NCBI RefSeq assembly: GCF_050271975.1
Contig: NZ_CP189850.1
Coordinates: forward strand, 3,054,131 to 3,118,130
Direction: 5' to 3'
Length of the DNA stretch: 64,000 nt
From: Litorimonas sp947503715
GTDB lineage: Bacteria; Pseudomonadota; Alphaproteobacteria; Caulobacterales; Maricaulaceae
Below are positions 34,375 through 43,722 of this stretch, in pieces. Position 1 is the stretch's first letter, and each line of letters begins with the position of its first letter. The translations under genes were made by a program, and so were the position numbers. The notes beneath the pieces are model-generated. The model did not search any database. It saw only the letters and a list, made by a program, of their open reading frames with translations, and was not told where the DNA came from.

Positions 34375-34840
34375 AGGTCTTTCCTATGAGAAGGTCCCTC
34401 CCAATAGTGTGATTAAATAACACACTCAAGAGATTTCTGATACTTCTTGAAGACTCCAACTTTGCACGCGTCGTAATTCTGGACGTATCAAGGACGCTCG
34501 CCCTAAGCGTTGAATGCAATTTATATAAATAGGAAAATGGTGCGGGTAAAAGCGTGCAACAAACTCTATTTTAGTTCACGACCACAACAACTTAAGGAGT
34601 CTCACAAGACATTTTTGGCCAAAATATAGGTCAAAATGTAGGGCACCCCTCAATCAGTATCTGCAAAAGCTAGGAAAAATGAGGTATGTTGATGAAGCCC
34701 CGTCCTCTGAGAATTTCTCGATCTTAAGACATATTGATTTTATTGAAGTTGGCTCACAGCACAAAGTTTATCCAAGTGATTGCATTCAAAATATAAGGTT
34801 GCATAAGTAATCTATTAAAGCCGCACCCTTTTGGATAAAA
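34375..34840. other. Intergenic border of island 3
   Basis: 466 bp without a credible gene. Positions 34531-34552 hold a near-copy of the 3' end of tRNA-Leu (see the att feature). Bases to the left belong to the resident TonB locus; those to the right are AT-rich and would contain the promoter of the protease-helicase operon. No clear -35/-10 pair or Fur box is seen. Confidence 0.5.
34531..34552. other. Distal att copy of island 3 (tRNA-Leu 3' end)
   Basis: 22 bp match 42208-42229 at 20 positions, including an exact 12-mer ATGGTGCGGGT-type core that spells the tRNA-Leu acceptor end and CCA on the minus strand. Both copies have the same orientation. Together they bound a block of about 7.7 kb. 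Confidence 0.72.
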
Positions 34841-36058
34841 ATGCCCGCCGAAATTGCTCCCCCGTCATCACTTCCTTACCATCAAAAGCTGTCGACCCTG
34901 CTCGAAGAAAACGAGGTTGAACTGTGGAATTGGTTTTCAGGCGACACATTCACATCAGAAGCCTATGAGGCGCAGCGGCTATATCTATTGAAGAATAGCT
35001 ACCGCTTGGAAGATGAGTCGCACGCCAAGCTTTATAAACAAGCGCGGCAGGTAGCTGCGCGTTTAGGAATTGAACTGCCCGTCACGCTCTACCAAGCTAT
35101 GAATTCAGATCTGCGGAATGCTGGACTCATCTTCCAACCTGATGAAGTACATATTTTATTTTCGGGCGACCTCTTCTCGACACTATCCGAAACGGAGTTG
35201 GATTTTATTTTGGGTCACGAGATGGCTCACCATCTTCACAATACGCGTCAAAACTCGCGATATGGAACAGCCGACCGATTGCTGGATTGGATATGCGGCG
35301 AACCGGGATCAGTGGCGGCGCATAGCCATAGTTTCCGACTGTCTCGTCTCTACCAAGAAATTTTTTCGGACCGCGTCGGACTATACGCCTCGCAAAACTT
35401 GGAGGCATCGATATGTGCGCTCGTCCGAGTAACCTCCGGTCTCGTGGATGTGTCAGCCAAAGCCTATTTAAAGCAAGCGGATGAGGCCTTGGCAGCCTCC
35501 GTAAAGGACGGTGTCCAATTAGGCTCTGAAAGTTGGTCTCACCCTGAAACATTTATCCGAGCTCGCGCGCTTGCCGATTGGGACACCGACCCCGACACAG
35601 CGACGGAAAAATTGATTGCTTTGGTCGAAGGCTCACAAACACTGGAGCAACTTGATTTACTGGGTCAAAAGAAGCTGTCTGAACTAACTCAAAATCTAAT
35701 TTCGGTATTTCTGCAATATCCGTGGCGCGACAAAGAAACCTTAGTTGCACATGCACAAGGATTTTTCGTTGATATTGAAGGCATCATAAAAAAGCCGACG
35801 CCGCCTGAGAGCGAAGTCATAAAGGCCGTCAAAATGCTGCCCAAGAGCATGAAGGAATTTTTCGCTTATGTGCTGCTCGATTTTGCGACGGTAGACTCAG
35901 ATTTGGAAGACCGCCCCTTAATAGAAGCCACGCATTTTGCCGATCGGCTTGACATGACTGACATATTCAACGCGGCCCTGAAGCAGGATTTGAAGCTCTC
36001 AAAAAACAATATTTCAACTCTGCGTAAGACGGACTCGTTCCTTGAGGCGGCGGAATGA
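34841..36058 (+). CDS. M48-like zinc metalloprotease with TerB-like C-terminal region (405 aa)
   Basis: A soluble gluzincin-type protease. The HEMAH zinc motif is at 126-130 within DFILGHEMAHHLHNTRQ, and a third-ligand segment EIFSDRVG at 173-180 matches the ExxxD pattern of M48. Unlike HtpX or Ste24 it has no membrane helix, so it should be cytoplasmic. The C-terminal part includes FFAYVLLDFATVDSDLEDRP (about 345-365) followed by IEATHFADRLDM, resembling a TerB/DjlA-type helical domain. The stop overlaps the helicase start by 4 bp, so both proteins are made together. The function is probably regulation or execution of the helicase-nuclease response; target unknown. Confidence 0.82.
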   Translation: MPAEIAPPSSLPYHQKLSTLLEENEVELWNWFSGDTFTSEAYEAQRLYLLKNSYRLEDESHAKLYKQARQVAARLGIELPVTLYQAMNSDLRNAGLIFQPDEVHILFSGDLFSTLSETELDFILGHEMAHHLHNTRQNSRYGTADRLLDWICGEPGSVAAHSHSFRLSRLYQEIFSDRVGLYASQNLEASICALVRVTSGLVDVSAKAYLKQADEALAASVKDGVQLGSESWSHPETFIRARALADWDTDPDTATEKLIALVEGSQTLEQLDLLGQKKLSELTQNLISVFLQYPWRDKETLVAHAQGFFVDIEGIIKKPTPPESEVIKAVKMLPKSMKEFFAYVLLDFATVDSDLEDRPLIEATHFADRLDMTDIFNAALKQDLKLSKNNISTLRKTDSFLEAAE

Positions 36059-39000
36059 CCGACGACATATACACTGCAGCTGCAGAAGCAAACTTCAAAG
36101 ACTCTCAGGATTTAAATACTTTTCTGGTTGAATGGCGTGAACTGGCGAGTGTCGGAACAGAGGACGTCTTGTCAGCCATTCTCCCGCTTATGTCTCAACT
36201 GGATGAACTTCATAAAGAGGGGAAGGTCGGTCCCCTCGCCCAAATTGAAAACCTCCAAGTTGCAAATGGTCGTCTATGGTTCTCTAATGCCGATGCGAAA
36301 CCTATCGAAAACCAATCCCATCGGGTCCGCTCTAGGCCAATCAACGCAAAAGGCGCGATTGATGTTGTCGAAGAAGTATCTATCACTTCAGATGACACAA
36401 CTGGAGCAGATATACGCGACCATGATGTTCGCGACGCAGAGGATGAGACCGTCCAAAAAGACGCCAAGCCTCGGTTTTTAACGCATTTTCAATCATGGGA
36501 AATCCGTCAGGGCCACCAAGACCCCGTCACAGATATTTTCCTTGTCGGTATGATAGCCGCCGCGCTGGCCACACAACTCGATTTCAGAGATCGTGGAGAA
36601 CTTGAGCGCTTTGTCACGCAGCGCAAAGACCTGTCAACTCTCAACAATCGCCTCCATCCGGTGTTGTGCCGCGCCATCGAGCGCATGACCGCATTGCGAC
36701 GCGAGGAACGTGTACAAGACATCGGCGTCTTGATTACAGCCTTGGAGAACCATCGCCAGATCGGATCTGTCGTTGATCTTGATTTGGGCGGCATCAAGGG
36801 GTTTCATTCAGACAAAGCCGATGACGCCAGGACACGATTACTGAAACGGTTGCGCGCAAGACTTTATGATCTGACACGCCGAAATCGTCTCATTTACCAT
36901 CGGCGGGTTTCAACAGAATTGAACTTGACGGAAACCTCCGTTCCCTTGGTCCTTAACATTTCCGCTATTAAGCCCGAAGATTTGTTCACCGCGAAAACGC
37001 GACCTTTCCAACGCCTCCTTAATGGCGATGAAGTCAAATTATCAGAATATATTCGCTTCGAAGAAATGGCATTCACGCCCTCTGTTCTCGCAAAGCTGCG
37101 ATCAAGCGCAGCACGGGATGAACGTGAATTCGGCGGCTCGCCCCTACGCCTTGTTCCAGTTTTCCTCAAGTGGCGCGACCTGAAAAATGCGCCTTCGGAG
37201 TCGATTTCCTCACCTTTGCTATTGATGCGAGTGGAATTGAAACGCCGCAAGGGCGTTAAGGATGCCTACACACTTTCGCTAAGCGATACGAAAGCAGAAA
37301 TAAATCCTGCCCTCTCCTTTATTCTCGACCAACTCTACGGCATTAAGTTGCCTGATTTTGTTGATTTAGCGGAACCTTCCGCCCTGCAGAGTTTGCACGA
37401 AACCTTACAAAATCAAATCATGGCAAGTGAGCCGGGTGTGTCTCTTTCATTTGCAGATAAACCCAAACTTCGCCTGCTACACCGTACTGTTCGCCGCCGC
37501 TTGGACAAGTTCAATAAACGCCGCGCGCACCGCACACGTGGTGTCAGGTCCCGCGGCTCCCTCAGCTATAGTTATGAACGAAAGAGCTACGCCCCGCTGG
37601 GCGTCCAAATGTTCAGAGAATATGTGGCGCTGGCCGAAGCTCCGACGCGCGACATTTTCGGTGCACCTAAACCCCAACTCTACAACGCTGTCGAAAATAA
37701 TGACAAGGCGAAGGTTCGTGAGAAGAAAGTCACGCAATTCCAACAAATAGATGAAGACGCATCCCGATATGACTGGTCCTTCGATCTATGCGCCGTAACA
37801 CTTGCGAATTTCAATTATCGTAAAATGAGTCTCGTTCGGGATTATGACGCCGTCCTGCGCGGTGAAAGCGAGGCGGAGAGTTTGTTCACCCGCTTTTTCA
37901 CTGACGCTGCACGCCCTGAAGTTGCCACCGTCGAGTCAGCTCCGCTTGAAAAACGCTTCCCTATCATGGCGCAAGACCCGACACAGGCGCGCTCCATCGC
38001 GCAACTCCGGGCGCCTCAATCCTACGTCATTCAAGGCCCACCCGGTACAGGGAAATCCCAGACTATCGCCAACCTGTTGGCCGAAGCCGTCAGCCAAAAT
38101 AAACGCGTGCTCTTCGTTTGCGAAAAACGCGCTGCCCTCGATGTGGTCTATAACCGCTTGCGAGGTGCAAACTTAGAATCCCTCTGTGCGTTGGTACATG
38201 ACGCACAAGAAAGTAAACGGGAGTTTATCGCCGAGCTGTCGGGCATCTATGAAGACTGGACAAAAGACAAAACTGTTCCAACGCTGTCCGAAATAGAAAA
38301 ATCACGATCTTGGCAAATTGAAGGCGTAAGGACAGCTTTGTCTGATTTGCATCGCCTAACCGATACACTTTCCAAATCAGCGCTGGGGACCGACGCACCT
38401 TTACATGATATTCTGGCAGAAACCCTGGCCCTTAATAATGCGAAGTCTTTACCTCTGGATATCGCCTTTCCTGATTTATCAGACTGGCAAAAACACGCCG
38501 TTGCGGCTCGAGGGCTTTCTGCTGCAGTGCGTCGACTGACGGGTGAAGAGGTGTTTTCAAAAGCATCGGAGCGGTTGATCCGCACCAGCGTTTGGTTCAC
38601 CAATGATATGTCTGAAACTCTCCCAAATGAAGCGCAGGCACTTTTGCCTTTAGTGTCTCGCCTTTCAGACGGGTCAGCGAAACTTATGAGGACTGCTGAG
38701 ATTGATGTGGCAAGTCTTGATGAGATGCGCGCACAGATTACGCTCGCCCATCGTCTAAGCCCCTGTTTTGAGGTCGGCATGGAAGGTGTATTTAAGCCCG
38801 GTAGTTCAGAATTTCTGCAATGGATAAACGGACTGCGCGAACTAGAGGACTTAAAGCACAAAGTCAGCCAGGCGCACAAAGATACTAAAATATGGACCAA
38901 TAAGTTATCGCCGCGCGACACGCGAAACGCTTTGGCTTTGGCCGAGCAAAAAGAAGGTAAGATTTTAGCTTTCCTGTCTGGCGATTGGAGAAGAACAAAA

Positions 39001-41250
39001 AAGCTTGTCTTGAGCTCTATAGATGAAGGCAGCCTCTCTGTAAAACCGCGGATCCGCGATTTATTGACGGATCTAAAACTGGAACACGAAGCCGTAGAAG
39101 TTTTAGAAAACGCGTCAAGGCAGCTGACGCGACGATTTGGATATGAGAGCGCAGATCAATTGTCGGGACTTCTACACGAACGCGACTCCCTCACACCAGC
39201 AGAAGGTAATGCTGCGCTTCCACTTTGGAATGTTGTTTCAAGTAACCCGACCTCAACAAGAGACGGAATCAAAGACTTAAGCGCACTTTATGAGACCTTG
39301 GGTGAGACAGATAAGCGCCTAAAACTCAGCTTTGAAGGTGTAGATAATATACCGGTTCAGCAGCTCGCAACAGAGCTGACAGATCTCTCCGAAGCAAATC
39401 GCCGCTTGCGAGATATTCAACCCGCAGCCCTAGCTCTTAAAAATGCGCCACGTTCAATTTGGCGGACGCTGCGCGAAAGCGAGCTGGAGCCTGAGCAATT
39501 AGAAACCGCAATCATGGCTGATACGGTGGAGCGTAGCCTCACGGCCGCATCGGGCCTCCTAAATGTCGATTCAGACGCATTAAATGATATCCGTGAACGA
39601 ATTAGAGGCCATCAAACACAGCTCTATAGCTTGAACGCACAGCTTATTTTACGCCGTTCGATTGACAGCTTCCACGCGTTGACAGCTTTGAAAAATACAC
39701 CTGATCGCGACCTGTCTCAAATGGAACGTAAGCGTAAATCAGCCGTCAACAAGGGCCTACGTGCTCTTGAACATGAGTTCGGCAAAACACGCGCCTATCG
39801 ATCACCTCGGGAGTTGCTCGCAGGCCCTGCAGGTTCCGTACTTCCGACTATTAAACCTATTTGGATGATGAGCCCCCTTTCCGTAGCAGATGTATTACCA
39901 TTATCAGGAAGGCTGTTCGATGTAGTTATCTTTGATGAAGCGTCGCAAATACCTGTCGAGGACGCGATCCCAACCGTGTTGCGCGCTCCGCAAGCCATTA
40001 TTGTCGGCGATGAGAAACAGCTCCCGCCTACCAATTTCTTTAATTCTAGCGGCGGAGAAGAAGACTTTGATGAAGCTGCGGAAGATGTCGATGTTGATTT
40101 CGAACTCAACCAAGACAGCTTTCTTACATTAGCCGCAGAACATCTTCCCTCGACCTTGCTGGGTTGGCATTATCGCTCAAGATCTGAAGAGCTTATCGGT
40201 TTTTCCAATGCTGCGTTTTACGGCACTCGTCTGCTCACAATTCCATCCGTCAGACGCTCAGAAAAACGCGCACCCATCGTCGTCGAGGACGTTGAAATTC
40301 TACCCGTATCCTCCGAAGATATCCTCGCTCGCCCCATCAGTTTTCACCACATCCCTTCAGGTGTTTATACGGATCGAAAGAATGCAAATGAGGCGCGATA
40401 TATAGCGACCCTGTTAAGGACTCTTCTGACAGATCAAGCCAGAGCCGGGACCAGAAGAACCTTTGGTATTGTCGCCTTCTCTGAAGCTCAACAGGGCGAG
40501 ATAGACCGAGCCTTGGACAATTTAGCGAGTACAGATACGGCCTTCGAAAACCTCTTGGAAGCCGAACGAGAGCGAGAAGAAGACGGGGAATATATCGGTC
40601 TATTTGTCAAGAATTTGGAGAATGTACAGGGCGACGAACGTGATATAATCATACTCTCAATATGTTACGCGCCCGCTGCCTCAGGTAAAATGCGGATGAA
40701 TTTTGGCCCTATCAATAAGGCAGGCGGAGAGAAGCGTTTGAACGTTATCTTCTCACGGTCAAAAACCGCAATGATGGTCGTCTCTTCCATCCAAAGTTCA
40801 GCCATAACCAATGACTATAATTTCGGTGCCAATGCGCTAAAAACATACCTTCGTTATGCAGAAGCGCTTTCAGTCGGGCAGACAGAGGCGGCCCATTCTG
40901 CGCTTTCTCGAATTGCCATGCAGAGAGGACCCGATCGCGACACATCGAAACCTACTGACGCTACTTTTGATAAGTTAGAGGCCGATCTCAAACAACACGG
41001 TTGGCAGGTAGATCGCAATGTTGGCTTATCGTTTTTCACGGTCGATCTGGCGTTATCCGGACCTAACGGTTCGGCCCGCACCGCACTTCTTTTTGACACG
41101 CCCGAAAGATATCGCAGCAATGATGTTGTGGAGACATACACGGCCCGTGCCGATATTCTCGAAGCCTTTGGATGGACCGTTATTCTCGTCCCGCTATCTC
41201 AGTTATGGGATAACTATGATAGCGTATTAGAGCGTGTTGGAAGTCCATAA
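36055..41250 (+). CDS. Giant DUF4011-SF1 helicase-nuclease (1731 aa)
   Basis: A multi-domain DNA-processing protein. Residues 1-250 are unassigned. The DUF4011 region begins near 260 (LKRLRARLYDLTRRNRLIYH). The SF1 core is split: Walker A VIQGPPGTGKSQTIAN near 658-673, a helical insertion of about 550 residues, then Walker B VVIFDEASQIPVED near 1290 with VGDEKQLPPTNFF after it, and NVQGDERDIIILS near 1525. The C-terminus (about 1640-1712) resembles the MTES_1575/Vsr-like PD-(D/E)xK fold: VGLSFFTVDLALSG, FDTPERY, ILEAFGWTVILVPLSQLW. From memory, the DUF4011-helicase-Vsr set is known in the single-gene Hhe defence system. Pairing with an M48 protease is the novel part. Confidence 0.85.
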   Translation: MTDDIYTAAAEANFKDSQDLNTFLVEWRELASVGTEDVLSAILPLMSQLDELHKEGKVGPLAQIENLQVANGRLWFSNADAKPIENQSHRVRSRPINAKGAIDVVEEVSITSDDTTGADIRDHDVRDAEDETVQKDAKPRFLTHFQSWEIRQGHQDPVTDIFLVGMIAAALATQLDFRDRGELERFVTQRKDLSTLNNRLHPVLCRAIERMTALRREERVQDIGVLITALENHRQIGSVVDLDLGGIKGFHSDKADDARTRLLKRLRARLYDLTRRNRLIYHRRVSTELNLTETSVPLVLNISAIKPEDLFTAKTRPFQRLLNGDEVKLSEYIRFEEMAFTPSVLAKLRSSAARDEREFGGSPLRLVPVFLKWRDLKNAPSESISSPLLLMRVELKRRKGVKDAYTLSLSDTKAEINPALSFILDQLYGIKLPDFVDLAEPSALQSLHETLQNQIMASEPGVSLSFADKPKLRLLHRTVRRRLDKFNKRRAHRTRGVRSRGSLSYSYERKSYAPLGVQMFREYVALAEAPTRDIFGAPKPQLYNAVENNDKAKVREKKVTQFQQIDEDASRYDWSFDLCAVTLANFNYRKMSLVRDYDAVLRGESEAESLFTRFFTDAARPEVATVESAPLEKRFPIMAQDPTQARSIAQLRAPQSYVIQGPPGTGKSQTIANLLAEAVSQNKRVLFVCEKRAALDVVYNRLRGANLESLCALVHDAQESKREFIAELSGIYEDWTKDKTVPTLSEIEKSRSWQIEGVRTALSDLHRLTDTLSKSALGTDAPLHDILAETLALNNAKSLPLDIAFPDLSDWQKHAVAARGLSAAVRRLTGEEVFSKASERLIRTSVWFTNDMSETLPNEAQALLPLVSRLSDGSAKLMRTAEIDVASLDEMRAQITLAHRLSPCFEVGMEGVFKPGSSEFLQWINGLRELEDLKHKVSQAHKDTKIWTNKLSPRDTRNALALAEQKEGKILAFLSGDWRRTKKLVLSSIDEGSLSVKPRIRDLLTDLKLEHEAVEVLENASRQLTRRFGYESADQLSGLLHERDSLTPAEGNAALPLWNVVSSNPTSTRDGIKDLSALYETLGETDKRLKLSFEGVDNIPVQQLATELTDLSEANRRLRDIQPAALALKNAPRSIWRTLRESELEPEQLETAIMADTVERSLTAASGLLNVDSDALNDIRERIRGHQTQLYSLNAQLILRRSIDSFHALTALKNTPDRDLSQMERKRKSAVNKGLRALEHEFGKTRAYRSPRELLAGPAGSVLPTIKPIWMMSPLSVADVLPLSGRLFDVVIFDEASQIPVEDAIPTVLRAPQAIIVGDEKQLPPTNFFNSSGGEEDFDEAAEDVDVDFELNQDSFLTLAAEHLPSTLLGWHYRSRSEELIGFSNAAFYGTRLLTIPSVRRSEKRAPIVVEDVEILPVSSEDILARPISFHHIPSGVYTDRKNANEARYIATLLRTLLTDQARAGTRRTFGIVAFSEAQQGEIDRALDNLASTDTAFENLLEAEREREEDGEYIGLFVKNLENVQGDERDIIILSICYAPAASGKMRMNFGPINKAGGEKRLNVIFSRSKTAMMVVSSIQSSAITNDYNFGANALKTYLRYAEALSVGQTEAAHSALSRIAMQRGPDRDTSKPTDATFDKLEADLKQHGWQVDRNVGLSFFTVDLALSGPNGSARTALLFDTPERYRSNDVVETYTARADILEAFGWTVILVPLSQLWDNYDSVLERVGSP

Positions 41251-41379
41251 GACTCCATTTTCTACAGCTGGCGAATTTTATTAAGTTAGTTAATAAATAG
41301 AACGTTGCGCAAATCGCGAAGCACCATAAAATATAGGGGAAATGAAACTTAGTGTGCACATTCAAGCGACGCGTGTGCA

Positions 41380-41850
41380 TACTTACAACGATGTGCAGCG
41401 CAAACAAAAGTCTATTCCTGCTTCTCGCATCCGGCTCTCAAAGCTATGGCGGAAACTATAAATTCGATGATTGTCTGACGGCATAAGTTTGCGGGCCTTG
41501 AACGCCTTCATCAGCGATTGTGAAAGCAGGTAGCCTCTCTCACTATAATGCGAAAATCCATTCTGGGTCAGTTTCATAACTTCCAGACTGAGGGCCACAA
41601 ACGGAATGTTGCGGATCAACGCCTTAGATTTGAGCTTTCGCTCTTTTGTCGACCGAATGCGAATATGCGGTATATCTGAATCGAGGCAAATATTCTCAGG
41701 AGGAATATTGCTCAGCTCGCCTGGACGGCAGCCGGTCTACATAAGCGCAAAGCAAAGCGGCCTCTCGGTATAAACCCTTCAAGACATTTGGCTCAAAAAT
41801 GCGAGTCTGCACACAATCGCTGGAGAATGGTTTTGTGTTCCCTAATTTTA
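41380..41850 (-). pseudogene. Decayed tyrosine recombinase (C-terminal remnant)
   Basis: On the minus strand the frame reads YTERPLCFALM, then an in-frame TAG at 41739-41737, then TGCRPGELSNIPPENICLDS, a clear catalytic Arg region. It continues to SFRHSFESRMREAGID with the HxxR-type motif and stops at 41383, before the final helix with the catalytic Tyr. Upstream of 41760 the frame is lost. The N-terminal domain is missing. It lies about 370 bp from the tRNA-Leu 3' end, so it was probably the island 3 integrase and cannot act now. Confidence 0.75.
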
Positions 41851-42206
41851 CATCTGATACCGGAAATTATGAAACGGATTCGGCCTGTCCCCTTCACCAA
41901 TGTGTTCAAAGTAACGGCGATAAAGCTTCCATAGATTCCCCAAGTCGCGGTTCGCACTATTGCCGCTCAGCGGCTCGGAACCGCTGGTCGGATGAACCTT
42001 GCGGCCCAACGCTGCTATACCTTACGCCCACGCTCACATCCGATCTCGCGCATATCTATGTTGCCGCTCATGCGAATGCATCAGCGTCTTGTTGAACCTC
42101 AAGTGTTATAGGTGTTTTGCTGGGCACTACATCTTTTAAGCGGTCAATAAGATCTGAGAGGTCAGCCTTATCCGCTAAATCTACTGCAGGGCAATAAGTG
42201 AACCCT
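41851..42206. other. Non-coding remnant between dead integrase and tRNA-Leu
   Basis: No intact gene. On the minus strand 42205-42068 is open without a start and reads AVDLADKADLSDLIDRLKDV and further protein-like text ending DADAFA; it looks like the tail of a lost gene. The rest (41851-42067) shows nothing clear. Confidence 0.35.
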
Positions 42207-42214
42207 TAGGAGAA

Positions 42215-42299
42215 TGGTGCGGGTGAAAGGACTTGAACCTTCACATCCTAAGATACTAGAACCTAAATCTAGCGCGTCTACCAATTCCGCCACACCCGC
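42215..42299 (-). tRNA. tRNA-Leu(UAG)
   Basis: 85 nt with encoded CCA. The acceptor GCGGGTG pairs with CACCCGC; the D-arm GGCGGAATTGGTAGACGC is typical for Leu. The anticodon stem CTAGA/TCTAG holds loop TTTAGGT (anticodon TAG), followed by a long variable arm as expected for tRNA-Leu and the T-arm GGTTCAAGTCC. Its 3' end is the insertion site of island 3; the gene itself stays intact. Confidence 0.95.
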
Positions 42300-42339
42300 A
42301 CAGGTGAGAGCGGCGAGGTAGCCTTAGACGCAGGGCTCG

Positions 42340-43680
42340 TCAACTCTCTTTGGCGGTCATCGGCGCTTTCTTTAACGTCCAGATTATCGCGATGAGGCCC
42401 GAGACGATATTGGCGGCTGCAACCCCGACAAAAGCCCCGATAAGTCCGGCTGTCCAGACTCCAATCGCGATAAGTCCGATATATAGAATGAGAGAGCGAA
42501 TGATCGTATAGATCAATCCGAATATCGGACGACCCAATGCATTTAATCCGGCAGCGCTGACAAACACAAAACCATAGGCAAAAATCGTAATGGGTACGAT
42601 GTAGAAATACGGGATGATCTTCGCGATCAAAACCTCATCGCTCGTGAAGATATTTGCAATCTGCGTCGCGAAGACTGCCAATAGCACCGCCATCGCCGTG
42701 CTCCAAATCACGCAGATAATATAGCAAACTTTAAATGCTTCACGGACCCGCGCCGTTTGACCCGCACCCCCATTACGGCCTGTCACGGCACCGATACAGG
42801 CCGATAACGCATAGAGAAGACCAACTGAGATTAACTCCGCGCGACTGGCAACCGTAAAGGCGGCAACATCCGCTTCTCCCAAAACATTCCCGATAATGGC
42901 GACCACGACCCAAGTGGCAACAGGGATGATAATATTCGTACCCGCCGCCGGTATACCGACTTGGCCAATAATCGACCAAGCATGCTGTATGGACTTCAAG
43001 GTCATGCCGACAAAATCAACAGCCTTGCGATGGAATAGAATGATGTAAAATCCGTAAGCGGCCCCAATACCATTACCAAGTAATGTGGACAGGGCAGCGC
43101 CTTGTAATTCCATACGCGGGAAGGGTCCCCATCCGTAAATAAAAAACGGGTTCATGATAATATTGACGAGCGCCCCCAATATCATAATTGAGGACGGCAG
43201 AAGCGCTTCTCCCCCTGCCCTGAGAATATTATTACTCATCGACGCGACGGAGACGAGCACCAGTCCCGGCATGACAATCAATAAGTAGCCAAAGGCCCGG
43301 CGTTCCACATCATCACTTTGCCCCATGAGCGAAAGAATGAAGGGTGAGATCAACAACATGAATGACACCAGAAACGTCATGACGAAAAGACCCATTAAAA
43401 TCGCCGCTGCGGCATGACGTTTTGATTTCGCAATATCCCCTTGCCCCAAAGCCCGGGAAACCGCGCTCATCGTTCCGGCGCCCAGCCCGATATTGGCGCT
43501 ATTCCCGATAAAGCTAATTGGGAAAGCAATACCCAGCGCGGCGAGAACAGCTCTGGCAACATTGGGGTCATTCGGATCCTCCAAACGACCAAGATAAATT
43601 GTATCAACAATACCCGTCGAAATTAGCGCGATGACCGCAATCGAAAATGGTCCAAGCATACGCAGGATATGCTTGGCCAC
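42340..43680 (-). CDS. MATE family efflux protein (446 aa)
   Basis: A 12-helix membrane antiporter of the MATE class, exporting drugs or metabolites with Na+ or H+. Visible are helix 1 (FSIAVIALISTGIVDTIYLG), the typical segment ALGIAFPISFIGNSANIGLG, and repeated pairs such as LVNIIMNPFFIYGWGPFP and ALGRPIFGLIYTIIRSLILY. It starts with GTG at 43680, with GGAAGGA 5 nt upstream. It lies 42 nt after the malic enzyme stop and may be co-transcribed. The substrate is not predictable. Confidence 0.88.
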   Translation of the reverse strand: MAKHILRMLGPFSIAVIALISTGIVDTIYLGRLEDPNDPNVARAVLAALGIAFPISFIGNSANIGLGAGTMSAVSRALGQGDIAKSKRHAAAAILMGLFVMTFLVSFMLLISPFILSLMGQSDDVERRAFGYLLIVMPGLVLVSVASMSNNILRAGGEALLPSSIMILGALVNIIMNPFFIYGWGPFPRMELQGAALSTLLGNGIGAAYGFYIILFHRKAVDFVGMTLKSIQHAWSIIGQVGIPAAGTNIIIPVATWVVVAIIGNVLGEADVAAFTVASRAELISVGLLYALSACIGAVTGRNGGAGQTARVREAFKVCYIICVIWSTAMAVLLAVFATQIANIFTSDEVLIAKIIPYFYIVPITIFAYGFVFVSAAGLNALGRPIFGLIYTIIRSLILYIGLIAIGVWTAGLIGAFVGVAAANIVSGLIAIIWTLKKAPMTAKES

Positions 43681-43722
43681 CGATCCTTCCAGGACATTGG
43701 TCTTTTGCGGTGCGGCCAGTGT

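Larger units (their letters stand above)
34553..42206. mobile_element. Genomic island 3 at tRNA-Leu: protease-helicase-nuclease cargo
   Basis: A block between two tRNA-Leu-derived repeats. Inside are two intact cargo genes in one operon and a decayed tyrosine recombinase close to the intact tRNA, the usual place for an island integrase. No transfer or replication genes are present. It looks like an old, immobilised defence-type island. Confidence 0.7.
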
